Shown: one piece after another, positions 36,401 to 47,895 of the stretch
Layout: each line of letters opens with the position of its first letter
Position numbering within the stretch: position 1 is the first letter of the stretch
Origin: Taenia hydatigena
Taxonomy: Eukaryota > Platyhelminthes > Cestoda > Cyclophyllidea > Taeniidae
Direction: 5' to 3'
Length of the DNA: 64,000 nt
Assembly: GCA_036345935.2 (NCBI GenBank)
Contig: JADWOT020000009.1
Location: forward strand, 5,785,381-5,849,380
Position numbers and translations under genes: made by a program
The notes under the pieces: model-generated
The model's database searches: none
Seen by the model: only the letters and a program-made list of their open reading frames with translations
Told to the model about the DNA's origin: nothing

Positions 36401-37819
36401 CCAAACCGGTTTGCCATCCACAACACCGTCCTAAGAAGCCAACAATAAACGTAGCATAAATTCTACGGTTAATACACACACGGTGGCATAATACTCGTAC
36501 CTCAAAATCACCGGAGTCGAAGTTATTGTCTCCAGAGGGTTGGAAGGAGGGATTTTTGACATTAAGGAAAGCTCGAACGAGAGCTTTGACACCTGGACAA
36601 CCACCCAACTGAGCCTGACGTGGATTTGATGAGACGACAGTTTGCAAATAAGTCGCAAATTCTGCCTCCAAATGAGCAATCGCCCTTCTCAAAAGTGCGG
36701 ACTGGAGAGACGAACCGGAACGAGCCTCTAGTGCTCTCTCGTGAGAGGGAGGAAGCGGTAGATCAAGAAGCGGGGTTTCCGAAGGCCCGATATCATCAAT
36801 ATTTATAGCTGAGACTGAGAACATACGCTTGATTAGACGAAAAACTTCACAGAAGTCGTTTTGTTTGGACTCATCAAAGAAAACAGATTTCGCGTTTGTC
36901 GTATTGTAGAGGTAGTCGTAAAGCGATGGCTTGTCTAGAAGGCCAGAAGTGACTGACATCTGACGCAGGTAGACGGTTTGTGTGGTGGTAAGAGAATCAA
37001 CGAGATACTTATCAATTTGGTTGGCGTAAAAGAGTTCCTCTTTCGAAATGGACGCCTGTGAGTCTGCAGAAAAATCGGATGAAGCGGTATGAGAAAGAAG
37101 TTCTCGGCCCATGGCAGTATCCACCGCAACAGGGCTTGGAACAGTTTGAAGAATAGCAGAGTCTATTGGACCAGCAGAACTGGCGAGAGCCGTCAAAATG
37201 GCGGCAGCCTGGCGATCCCACCAAGACGATGTAGACCTGCGACAAATCGAGTCAACCTCGTCAAAGACCTGCAATTCGATTTCAATTACTTAATAACAAA
37301 CGATTCCACATAAATACATCAATGAAATTGTATGCGCTCATTGGCACTAGTAAATGGAACATAGTATATACACTAAACAATGAAGTTTACAAATAATCCC
37401 GGGACAAATATGCTTTCCATCAACATATCACCAAGTACATATATAAACGCAGTATTCAAACAGCAGTAGCTCACGGCCCGCTTTGCTTGTTCAGTTGCCG
37501 TAAATAAGACATTCTCCCGCTCGCACCTCAGAAATGCGTGTATATCCATGTCAATCTTCGGCTTAGCAAACTCTGCCTCTTTTATTTGTGAAAGAGATTC
37601 TAATTTGGCTGATAAGTTGTTAGGTAAGTCATAGTTAATGGTGGGACCCAGAAGGCGTGCAGCCTTCACATCGCTCCTTGCACCACGAGACGAACACAAT
37701 TTCTCACCATAAGCCCCCATTTGTTCAAGACTGCGTGTGATCAAAGGTAGATCAGTATCTCCTTGAATCTCCATAAGTAGCCGATCAGACTGTTCTACGA
37801 GTTCCTCAAGAGAATCCAT
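33485..37819 (-). CDS. NUP93: Nuclear pore scaffold protein NUP93 (Nic96 family), 9 exons
   Basis: Structural nucleoporin of the inner ring (NUP93 subcomplex), needed for pore assembly. Exons, in coding order: 37819-37475, 37268-36501, 36430-36333, 36261-36127, 36055-35868, 35793-35602, 35402-34849, 34759-34401, 33677-33485. Phases agree throughout, giving 943 residues; the human protein is 819. Landmarks that match the family by eye: N-terminal MDSLEELVEQSDRLL; RQAQLGGCPGVKALVRAFLN; VWPMIYYCLRCGALQDAAS; DPYKRLVYCLLGCCDL; FEGALAFLSRIEGLRCHAVH; FRRLNFIRLLLLYTRKFES; ARTLYYLLDLATFFD; C-terminal RALITFVGRIPYR. The start is the ATG at 37819; a longer open frame above it uses only a GTG. CTCCCCATTAG ends 2 bases before this ATG and may be a splice or trans-splice acceptor. 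The exon 6 donor is a weak GTTGGT, supported by phase. The exon 8 to exon 9 junction rests on phase and on homology of the last exon. Confidence 0.94.
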
Positions 37820-38263
37820 TGCTAATGGGGAGAGCACGGAGAAGTGAATAGTAAGGCTAGTTCAGTCCCTGGACGCGCCTAACTTGCCACTTTTGATATT
37901 CACGTTTCCTATTGGCTAGACAATTTATTGATGTTCAAAGTGCTTTTATTCCGTTTGACAAACTAGCTGCGAAAAAAATCATTTTATTGACTTTTTCGAA
38001 CCCCTAATGTAATTTTTGGACTGTAATGCTAATTCTATACCCCATTAAATTAAAGGAATGGTTTTTTTTAATTGGCAGTAATACTTGTGCTGACAACTCG
38101 GAACCTTCAGCAGTTACAGTACTACACTTCGCTGAGACAATTTTCAGAGAAATTACCCACACATAAACGAGGCATTCATAACATAAGATTCCAAAACACA
38201 TGCAAGGCAAACTTCATGACTTTTGTCGAACATATTTAAAGTGACCTTATTTTAAGCGTATAT

Positions 38264-38449
38264 TCTAGCGTCCTGAGGCTCCTTTGAAGGCAAAAGAAGA
38301 CAGAATGCTAGGGTGGAGTACATATTCAACAGACGGAGGGGAACGAGCTGTTGCTATAACTCAAAGGCCAGCCTACGCGGCTATGGCAATATGGCCACCT
38401 CTGTCACCCTGACCGAAATCTGTAGTCCAAACAAACAAAGTATTCCACA
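38264..38449 (+). repeat. TG...CA dispersed repeat, copy 3
   Basis: About 186 bp. The start is mutated (TCTAGCGTCC where other copies have TGTAGCGTCC). It carries GAAGGCAAAAGAAGACAGAA, GGCAATATGGCCACCTC and AAACAAACAAAGTATTCCACA. No clear target duplication remains. It has the same orientation as copy 4, which begins 359 bp further on. Confidence 0.7.
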
Positions 38450-38808
38450 CATTACTACGGCATTCCCTTCGTTCAATTCCTCTTCCCTACAGCTGCTTCG
38501 AGAACAACTGGACTGATTGTTGCGCATCACACTTTTTACTTTGGATTAATAGAGAACGGTACAGTCTTAAGCGGAACGGGGCAGTAGGCCCATGCCCTCT
38601 TCTGGGGTCTAGGAGTTCTTGCCAAGCACAAGGTTCTAATTGTGTTCACATCTCTTGCCTAAAGGGGACATCAAAAATACCATTAAAGCCAACTGCTTTT
38701 AGTAATTTGCGCCAAAATATTTCATAATTAACCGAAATCTATGCTAGTGCATCAACAGTTCAACGCACAGAAATGTTGCCCATCAAGTACATGCTTATTT
38801 GAACATAC

Positions 38809-38974
38809 TGTAGCGTCCCGAGGCTCCCTTAAGGCAAAAGAAGGCAAAGTGGCAGGGTAGAATACATAAATAGGCTGCTGGCATGGCCCAGAGGCCAGTC
38901 CACGCAGCTAGGGCAATACGGCCACCTCTGTGACCTTGACAGAAACCAGCAGTTCTAACAAACAAAGTACTACA
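38809..38974 (+). repeat. TG...CA dispersed repeat, copy 4
   Basis: 166 bp from TGTAGCGTCCCGAGG to AAGTACTACA, with terminal inverted repeats TGTAG/CTACA. It is flanked directly by ATAC on both sides (38805-38808 and 38975-38978). It contains the core GGCATGGCCCAGAGGCCAG and AACAAACAAAGT. With copy 3 it could form the two ends of a miniature LTR element with an internal region of about 0.36 kb, but the private ATAC flanks favour an independent insertion. Confidence 0.75.
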
Positions 38975-39890
38975 ATACCTTTTGGAAAGTGAGGAATCAG
39001 CTTATGTCAACTTGACTTGGCCGCGTGTTATTCACCCCCCTCTCCCCCATAACACTGTTTTGCGACTGGTGAGAGACATGAAATGTTGATTAGTAGCAAT
39101 GTTAGCTTTAGGTACGTAAGCTTAGGTAGGAGTAAACCACCTGCGTGTTGGATGGATCTTAAGGTGATCTGTGCGTATCGAAGCCTGCCCGCAAATTATC
39201 ATTCGATATTAGTAAGTGGTAAAATGATTTGGTGGATGTTCTAAAAACAATGTCGTGCTGTTAAGAAAACATAATCTTAGGGCATAGCCTCGTCATCAGG
39301 TTGGCTTTTAATGCCGGAATCCAAAACAGTAATATCATTTGCACCGTCCCTACCTATCAGCACATCTAACTCACAGCGCAGTTTACCCAGTTGCAAACAT
39401 CCCTCCCTTCGTCAGATTTCCCCTTATCTTGTTTACTGGCACTGAAAATATTTTAACAAGTCATCGCCTACCCATCCGATTCGCCTTTCTAGATACAAGA
39501 GGGCACCGAATAAGTTGCCGATCGCCCACATCATATTTGTGTACGCCTTACACTCCACCGCTCTGCTCCGCTTAATGCCCTACCACCATTATTTTACGTT
39601 CTTACAATCCCAACAGATCCTTGGGTGGCTTACACACTTAAGCACCATTCCATGTACCGAAGGTTTGGTGATGAAGGCGTCGAGCCACACGAGACATCCC
39701 ACCCCGTTTTTAGGAAACTAAGGATTGTGAGGCCAGCAATGCACAAGTAAAATTTCATCTAATTTTGGAGGTTGGATGAGCAGTGCCTACGCATGCTGTT
39801 GGTGTTAAAGGTGGGAAATGAGACCGATATTTGCCCTAGCATGAGAGCCTGTCAATCCTGTGCAGCAACAAAGTACATTATCCATTTGGC

Positions 39891-39896
39891 TTTATT
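39891..39896 (-). terminator. Candidate polyadenylation signal AATAAA for the WW-SRI gene
   Basis: TTTATT on the plus strand reads AATAAA on the minus strand, about 0.3 kb past the stop codon at 40202. Its position suits the 3' end of the WW-SRI gene. Confidence 0.4.
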
Positions 39897-40201
39897 TCAA
39901 TGAAATTGACCCAACTAGAATTTATCTACCCCTTACGACGTCAACTAGCCCCGTTCGCGACATTGTTTTCACCTGCGAAGAGATCGAATAGAAACCAGAA
40001 TGATGTCTGATGGGACATGCTGTTTGTGTGTAAGTATCTATATTTCAAAAGCGTGCAAAATACATTGGCTAAGCATTGGAACCCATTTCCATTTCGTGCC
40101 GGCCGGACTAATCTTTTTCGACGACCGGCTGCAATCACATACGTACAGCTATATATACATGCGCGGACGCAATTTCGAGGATGAGGGCAGAGGCAGTGAC
40201 A

Positions 40202-43200
40202 CTAGTGGCCATAATGGTGCTGGTGGTTGTGATGGTGGGGAACTAATCTGCGGCAGCACAGACCCTTCGACTCCATGTAACGACGCACATAGTTCGACAC
40301 TCGCTCCCGTATGGCCGGCGTCACCTCGGGAACCACCGCTGCAAAGAGGCTGGAGGCACTCGCCTGCTGGGCCCGGTGGAGGTTCCTAATCTCTTTCGGA
40401 ATGACTTCTTGAGCCAGCTATAATCAAGCAGTACAACGCAACTGTAGAATAGACGCATATCCTGACATAACTCCCCGGCATTATCGCTTTTTAATTACTA
40501 ATAAGATTAATTGTTTTGCACAAGTGCTGATTATATGCACGAATGGCGCGTACCTTGTTTGTGAGGTGGTGGAGGTCTTCATCGTTTGTGATCCTGCCAA
40601 GATCCACTCTCGCATCCCTGAATTTTCGTAGTTCATTGTGTATGAATGAGAAAAGCTAGAGGTCAAAGGACGGTAAAATAAATACATCATAATCAAAACA
40701 GAGTTAACGTATTCGCTACCGAGGCCACAATTATGCAATATGTTCTACGTCATTTTATGACATATAGTCACACTAAACCGATTGTGGTTAAAACGCTGAA
40801 GTAAACTTAGGTCATTCGTACTCGGAGGATGGGTGAGTTTATTTCTGAGAAATATAACTTCAAATAAAACAGTAGACGTCCGGGCCGTGGTGGTCAGCTT
40901 TCGTCCGCGATCACGCCAGTGAAGGCAACGATTGCATTCAATACTACGAATAGCGCTTCTTTGGAAACCAATCTTATCCCCACAAGGAACAGCTTTCCGC
41001 ATCACCAACTTATAACCTAATTATGCTTCCGAATAAATCGCACTGGCTCCATTTATGTGATTTACAAATTCCTACTCCTTGTGTGGCACGGATCACAAAA
41101 CGGTGGGTAAACACGCAGAGCCCTAAGAGCCCACCTCGATGGCGAAGCTTTGTTCTTGTGCACCCTGAGGAACATCTGGCCGAGCGCCCATCTCGTGTAT
41201 CAACTCCATGCACTGACGCTCGAGCATGCGACTTCGATATTGCGCGTACATCTAAAGAGGAAGAGGGAGAGGGGCGCATAAGTACTTCCTGTTCTCGTTG
41301 CCATTGTCATCCACAGCATGCATGTGGGGTTGTAAGAGGCCGTGCGTTGTTGGTTCAAGATTGGCAAAACCTGGTTAATTTATGCAAACTTACTCCACTG
41401 TTAAAATGCATAATTGTGAAGAGAACTGTTTAAGTGGAAACCTTGCTCAACACTTTTACTCGGAATGGGTTTGTGATGACTTCAGCAATGCAAATTCCAA
41501 TGGGAGGGGCTTCATAAACCTACTTTTGAGTGCACAAAATACATCATACAGAGAGTGCACGAAATATTTGGTGGCCAATGTTGAGATCAAAGACAGGCAA
41601 TTTTAATCAGAACAGTGAAGGAAATGAAGTCCTTCCCCGCAATTTCATAGGTAATGAGGAAATTTGAATGCTTATAACCCAACACACACACACGTGTAAG
41701 TGCAATTTCAAAGTATGCGCTGAAGACGTTTATTTAAGGACGAATACTATCACTTGGATATCTCGCAATGTCAAAAGTATCGAATTCCGGAAAGTGAAAT
41801 AAATTCTTGGGGTATTTCATAATCGCCCCCACATGAGATTCCCAACTTAAAACAAGGAAACATGTTTGAGCATTTCACACTTATTCCTATGGGTCACTTG
41901 CTATTGTAATATCATCCCTAAGTGGTTAACAGGAGCTTGGTTAATGCCAATCCAGATGACGACGAGCGGATGCCCCCAACATGGCAGGAAAACGAAAAAG
42001 CGTCGAGTCCGTGACCAATTATAAAAAGCAACCTAATAAGTAATTCAAGTTGATACGGAGTACACAGTTTTATAAGCCTAAATTTGGCGTTTTAAGAAAC
42101 GAGGCCAATGGATTTCCACTCTGCTTACAGCAAAATATAAATGAATCATCGTGCGAGCATTCGAAAAAGACGTGGTACTAATTAAATTTGGGCTCATCGC
42201 AGAAAAAAGTTTTCTTTGTGAGGCGACTAAAAGGTCTGACAGCCTATACAGTCGAGCCAGAGTTCAATGACATGATCGTAACCAAGATATTTTAGGATGG
42301 AAGCTGCAACAAGCGAGGTTTAGGAGCGAGTAGATGACTCACAGCCTCGATCTCCTCGTGAGTGACGGCGTAGCGGTGGGCGCAGTTCCAGTTATAGGGC
42401 GCCTCGGGGTCGTCGTCAGGTCGGTCAGGGATGAGGTTGTCCTCGGGGTCAGCATCCCAGGGATAGACGGGGGGGTCCCAGCGTGTGATACGCGTCTTAG
42501 TGTGGTAGTAGTAGTAGGGATAGCCGCCGTCCTCGCCACCCTGCGCCGCCGCAGGGTTTGGTGCCCGCTGCCACCCCGGTGGCAGAGGCGAAGTCCCATC
42601 CTCCGACAAGTGCAGATGCAACGGCGGCAATGCGATCCGTTTCGTCGGCACTAGTTTACTTCGCATCCGCTCGTTATGAGCCTGCGCGGAGAGGGGTAAG
42701 ATTGAGACACCCAAATATCGTGCCGCAATCGGGTGAAAACGTCAAGTGGATGGCAGAAGGAATAAAGTAACCCACTCAACAACTCAGGCAACCATTAAGG
42801 GGTAGAAAGCTTCATGTTGTTCAAAACCCATTGCCAAATAAGCGAGACGGAACAATAGAACGACGATAATGAGGAGAGTATGTGCACCGATCGCAGTTGT
42901 GTGCTTGAGGAGCGCTTTTAAAGACGCTCGTAGCTACCTTGTTTCAGGTTTCACAACGAAGGGATGAATTTTGTTAAGTGTGACAATTCTCCCATTCAAT
43001 TATGAAGTTGTCTGAATACCGTTTAGCTGCAGAAATTTGTAGATAATTTTCAAAGGCATCGATCGACTCGACTCCATTCGTAAAAATCGGAGGAGCAACC
43101 CAGTAACCTCAGGACAGGATCAAACCGGAAAACTATTGACATGCCTACTTCAAATGAAATAACTCTGTGTTGCTTCTGACAAGATAAGTGGAGACCAAGG

Positions 43201-46200
43201 AGGAATTGAGAAATAAACTAGCGTAAGCATACTCTGTCAAAAGGGAGGGTACCAATGGGGAAGAATGAGATAATATGGAGGGTGGATACAAATTAAACGA
43301 AATGAAATGTGACAAGTGACTGAATTCGCTGCGTGGCATAAAATCTCATAAGATGTCCATTTTGGAGATCCTCTCAGCAAAACTGTGCACCGCACCCAGA
43401 AACTTGAAAGCGCTATTACGTACATTTTGAAGGCTGCTATATGTTTTCAGATGATAGGACTAACTTCGACCAAGGTTACTGAAAGTGCATCACAAGCCAC
43501 CGACAACGACTTGAGCTGTATCAAAGCAGAGAACAAGGTCCCCAAGTTCATTCAAAGTGAAAAGAGGAGTCTTGGCTTATTGAAGAAAATGCCATAAAGT
43601 TACGTAGGTATAGGAAAACTATGCATATTCTTCCAAGTTCTGACTCCGGAGGTGGGACGAGTATCGCAAGCACATCCTGAAATAATACTGTTAGTACAGT
43701 AGCTACAGTTCATGAGAGATAGGGGATGAAATCGTAAACAGGTGGACCTAGTGGTAAACCACCTACATATACAATACAAAACGCTACCGCGAGATCCGCT
43801 GACCATACGAAAAAATATTGCGTCGGGTTATGTGAATAAGGATTTCAAACTGGTAAATGATGTATCTTATAAAATGTGGAGCTAAAGCGTAGTCCCGTCG
43901 GGTTTGGGAAACAGATTGGAAAAACACAACAAATCAATTGCGAGTCACATAAAACAAAGAAGCAAAGAAACCCGGTCCTCGACACATTTGGGTGAATTTG
44001 TGGTTCGGGTATCAACCCAACCACACTTATAATGAAGCATAAACATATTAACAAGAATTCCTTTATTGATATTTTACTTCCCAAAAAATCTCCATGAAAT
44101 ATATCACCTACATGACTTTGCCGGACAACATGCAAGGCAACATAACGCTAACTGTATGATAAAGGCATCAAAGCACATTCACAACTTTTCCTATCAGTTT
44201 ACTCCGATGTTATTATGGAAGAAATGGGGCTTTATAAATTTCTACGTCAACATCAACCATAACATGAACTGTGAACAGATAGGATCGGAGGCTAGATTAT
44301 ACCATTGCTAAACAGTAAACCACGATATGCAAATCAAATCAGATCAACACACCTTAGTAGCTTTGCTGACTTCGATACCTGCCGAGGGACCAGTCATCGA
44401 TGATTCATCCGTGAAGGAATTACGCCTGAAGGAACAGGAACTCGTGTTGCTTTGGAAACCAACACTGGATATGGAATTCACAACATTAATGCGACCGAAT
44501 GGTATGCTTTAAAATTATTCCATTAACCATGTATACAAGAAATAAGAGGTGGCAAAGGAAAAGATGGATTCACTATAAACACTAAGACGTACTTTTTAGG
44601 CTCAACAGGAGGCTCGTTTTGAGGAGGAGGTGTGGAGGGATGATGGATGGCTCCTTTACTGGGCTCGGGGCTGCGGTGAGGAAAAGGACTGGAAGCAAGG
44701 TCCATTGGTACAACTTCCTCCTCCTCTGCATCCTCTTCAATCGCCCTCACTTTAGTCCCCATTCCCCTTACGTCACACAATTCTGTCACTGCTTTCTGTC
44801 CTGCTGCCGAAGGAAGCACAGCCGAAGAGGGGGAGGATAGATGCAACAAATGCAAGTCTTCGGGTGCGTAAATTTCGTCTGGAACGACTGGAATCAGGCT
44901 CTTTGGCTCTGTTAAGACAGTTAATGCGGTGTAACCTAAACTTTCATAATCGTTTTGCAAGGCACGTTCGAACCAAGATGGGTCCTGATCTAATCATACG
45001 TCAATGATCAAATTAGAAAGGTGATGACACGAAGGCTGATGACTGCAAGAGGGAAAACAGCGCTTGGGAGACTAACCTGCTGCTGATCAATACAGATGAT
45101 TGTGCATCAAGTGCAGCTTTTAAAAGGCAATGCCCAAACTCAACGAAACAACAATGGCAAAGTCAATGTCTGACAATATGCGTTACTTCAGTTGAAAATG
45201 CAGGGCACTGCGTAATGCTGTATACAAACAATTGATAATCATTTGCACACACGCAGATGAGCGTGCGACAGATATCTAAACACAATTGCTCAAAAGAATG
45301 ATATATTTACATTAAATTCAATCCCATTTCAAAACGTCCTCTCAATAAAGATGTTTCGATGCTTTGCTAGTATAGTAACAGAGGTGAGCAAGATTCTTGA
45401 AGGAGATGTAACAGGGCACGCGTAATAGAAGTGATGCAGAGCGAAAAATACGGAAACCTCAGAGAAGCCCCCCAAGTGGCTTGGAATCCTACGTGAGAAA
45501 TAGTTTCAAATGCGCTTACAATGGAGGTAGGCCACAAGAAACTCCGAATATTTAAGCGAGTAATCAGAAACAATGAAGATGCCAATAAGTTCATTATTAC
45601 TTTGGGGAGCAATATTGCTGCTTAGACGATTTTGAATAACTTCGAGTAACAAAATAATGGATGTATATACTAATGCCGTGCCTATTCGAAGGCAGAAATT
45701 CTTGTTCATATGTAACTACGCCTGGTTAAACCAGAGAAAACGTATCAGGAACTCAATCTGGAGCGCAGGAACACAAACTTAGAGCAGTAGTTGATCTGAA
45801 CGACCAGAGAAACCGGTATCACATAAAAATGCATCACAGTAAAATCGACGAAATCAAAAGACACAAGTAGTAAATTGTGCAATATTACTCGGTCGCAGAT
45901 GAAATTTCCAAACTTGCTAGTACATTTATTACACAGGCTTGCGTTGATAAGATGCAAAAAAGAACTAGGGTAACTAACTCAATAAATGTCATTTTTTTAT
46001 TATGGGGTCGTGGCATCGACAATAGGTTGCACAAAAACGCACTTCATGGAAAACAGAATGCAACCCATGTACCATAGGCCAATTGTAGGATGCGATTTAG
46101 ACATTACTTTTAGAACGGTTCTTTGTGTTTAAGCGTTGTTGGAAAACAAGGAAATATACCAATAGACAACAGAGTAGTTAAATTCACGAGCTACTGTGTA

Positions 46201-46850
46201 AAACTGCTATCACGGTAACATTGCAGTTTAGCAATCGGGAACAATGTTTGGACAACTCTGGTAACTAGTATATTGTAGTCAATACAAACAGGGGTAAAAA
46301 ACTTACGATTAGAATTCTGATCAAAAAGAGACTTTCCGAATGAGGAGTTGGGAGAGATCGGTGAAGCCACAATAAATGGGATAAAACTTTCAGGGGATTC
46401 TGCACTGATTACATCACGATCAGGAGCCTTGGGTTCTATGGGCGAGCGCAAACTATTGGAAGAAAACGATAAAGAAGAACGTTTCTTGGCCTTGTTTAAC
46501 CGTTTATTCACATGGCGATGCCGATTTCGTGGCGATTTGGAGTAGGAGTGGCGGTGGTGATTGTTTGAATCACGCCGAGAATGCTTTCTAACAAAGCAAT
46601 CGGGTGAGATGTTGCCACTGGAGCGACGTGAACGATGCCTAGAGTTCGGATACCCTTCCTTGGGGGTCCGTCGACTGCCATAGAGAGCCTTGACGATTTC
46701 TTGCGAATGACGACTACGATGACGATAATTGCGGTGAGAATCATCGTCTTGAGTATAGCGGTGAATAGGTTTTGCAACGGAGCTAGAGTTACCATTGACG
46801 ATGTCATAATGGCGCGAATACTGTTTTTGCCTTGGAGAGGTCCTAGACAT
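40202..46850 (-). CDS. WW- and SRI-domain protein, SETD2-like C-terminal architecture without a visible SET domain
   Basis: Likely nuclear and bound to the phosphorylated C-terminal tail of RNA polymerase II: that is what the SRI domain of SETD2/Set2 does. Exons, in coding order: 46850-46307 (exon opens at 46855), 44989-44593, 44506-44353, 42681-42343, 41251-41135, 40655-40554, 40417-40202. Phases agree, giving 622 residues. The N-terminal exon is rich in Arg, Ser and His (SR-like, with repeated RHRSRH and SRR). The middle is acidic and Pro-rich. The WW domain runs from LPPGW to RITRWDPP with a YYYYH strand. The last three exons match the SRI domain: SFIHNELRKF, VDLGRITNDEDLHHL, LAQEVIPKEI and RERVSNYVRRYMESKG. 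The tail is His-rich (PHHHNHQHHYGH). In SETD2 the AWS-SET-postSET block precedes the WW domain; none is visible between these exons. The true N terminus is uncertain: exon 1 follows a CTATAG acceptor 5 bases before the ATG, so it may be trans-spliced or have upstream exons. Confidence 0.82.
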
Positions 46851-46855
46851 TCGAC

Positions 46856-47895
46856 CTATAGATGCCAAGAGTTAGCGTTTCGAATTTACGAAAAATTAAG
46901 GACGCATTGGAAACACTTTCACACAAGGGAAAGTATCAAGACTAAATTCCATTGTGTCAACTATTAAATCAACCGAAGGAGAGTAAATCTTATCAAAAGA
47001 ACCATAATTGGGAAACCGGTAGATACTTATTAATCACGCGAACCTGAAAATGCTACGGGAGTCAGATGGCAATCCGTTTAAAGATGTGAATGGAAAGAAA
47101 GGAACATGAGCCTTATGCTATGACCCGATAATATGAAGCTGCAGAAATGGAAATTTTCACAGATAAATTAGAAGGCACGGCCTAGGAGAACTACTCGCAG
47201 ACGTACACGAAAAGTTTTATGAGCTATGTTTTTGTACAAGGCGCGCGTGTGCAATTAGCGTTGGAAAAAATTGGGCGTATTAATTCATTTGACACTTTCC
47301 TGCGAATGTAATGCAATGCTTTCCTTATAAAAACTGGCTAAGTGCTGTTGTCGAACTTTTGGGCTGCCTTGGGTGCAGGAACATTTGATTAAGTCGCAAT
47401 ATTACATCAAATTGCATTGGGTACCCCAATCTCTTTTTTATCTGGAACAGTTCCTTTGGTAAAATAAACATTTATGTATACAGAACTAAAAACCGAACGG
47501 ACTGCACAATATGTGTCTTTGTGCGTTAAATTTCTTAAAATAAAAGCAAACAAGTTGGAATCACTAGTTTAGACTAAGAGCACGCGTATGCAAAATGCAA
47601 TCTTCAAATAATCCAAAAGGAGCTGGTACACTTTATCTTACCAACGTCACAGTTATACACGAGGTTCACAAAGAGGTTCACCAGGAAATGACCGAGTTTA
47701 GTGTTTTTAGTGGAATATACTCTCAGCACAACATGGAATACAGCCTTTCCTAAAGGGACAATGATTACTGCACAGGATCTCTTCTACAAGGACACTTCAG
47801 CTGTTTTTTGTGTGTCGTTGTGGAACCGCTGCTTACGGGTCTACCTTCCTGTTACCTTTTTATCAATGTTATTGCGATTATAAGCTGAACAGAGG
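46856..47895. other. Divergent intergenic region between the WW-SRI gene and EPT1
   Basis: About 1 kb separates the two start codons and presumably holds both promoters. No CpG-rich block or TATA box stands out. An ATG-led frame at 47598 (MQSSNNPKGAG...) has no similarity to the family and was not used. Both starts have an AG dinucleotide 3-5 bases upstream. Confidence 0.45.

Larger units (their letters stand above)
37820..40201. other. Intergenic region upstream of NUP93 with two repeat copies
   Basis: About 2.4 kb between the NUP93 start and the stop codon of the next minus-strand gene. It holds two plus-oriented copies of the TG...CA element about 0.36 kb apart and, at its right end, the 3' untranslated region of the WW-SRI gene. 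No coding exon is recognisable. A NUP93 promoter would lie between 37820 and about 38260, but no motif stands out. Confidence 0.55.

Noticed and set aside
43620..43681. Possible extra minus-strand exon (DVLAILVPPPESELGR) after a TATTTCAG acceptor
   Set aside because: Exon 3 (ends phase 0) joins directly to the WW exon (starts phase 0). The candidate lacks a good phase-0 donor (only GTTTTC).
44327..44512. Plus-strand open frame with coding-like peptide (KELRLKEQELVLLWKP)
   Set aside because: The opposite strand carries exon 3 of the WW-SRI gene here with matching phases on both sides; the plus frame is its shadow.
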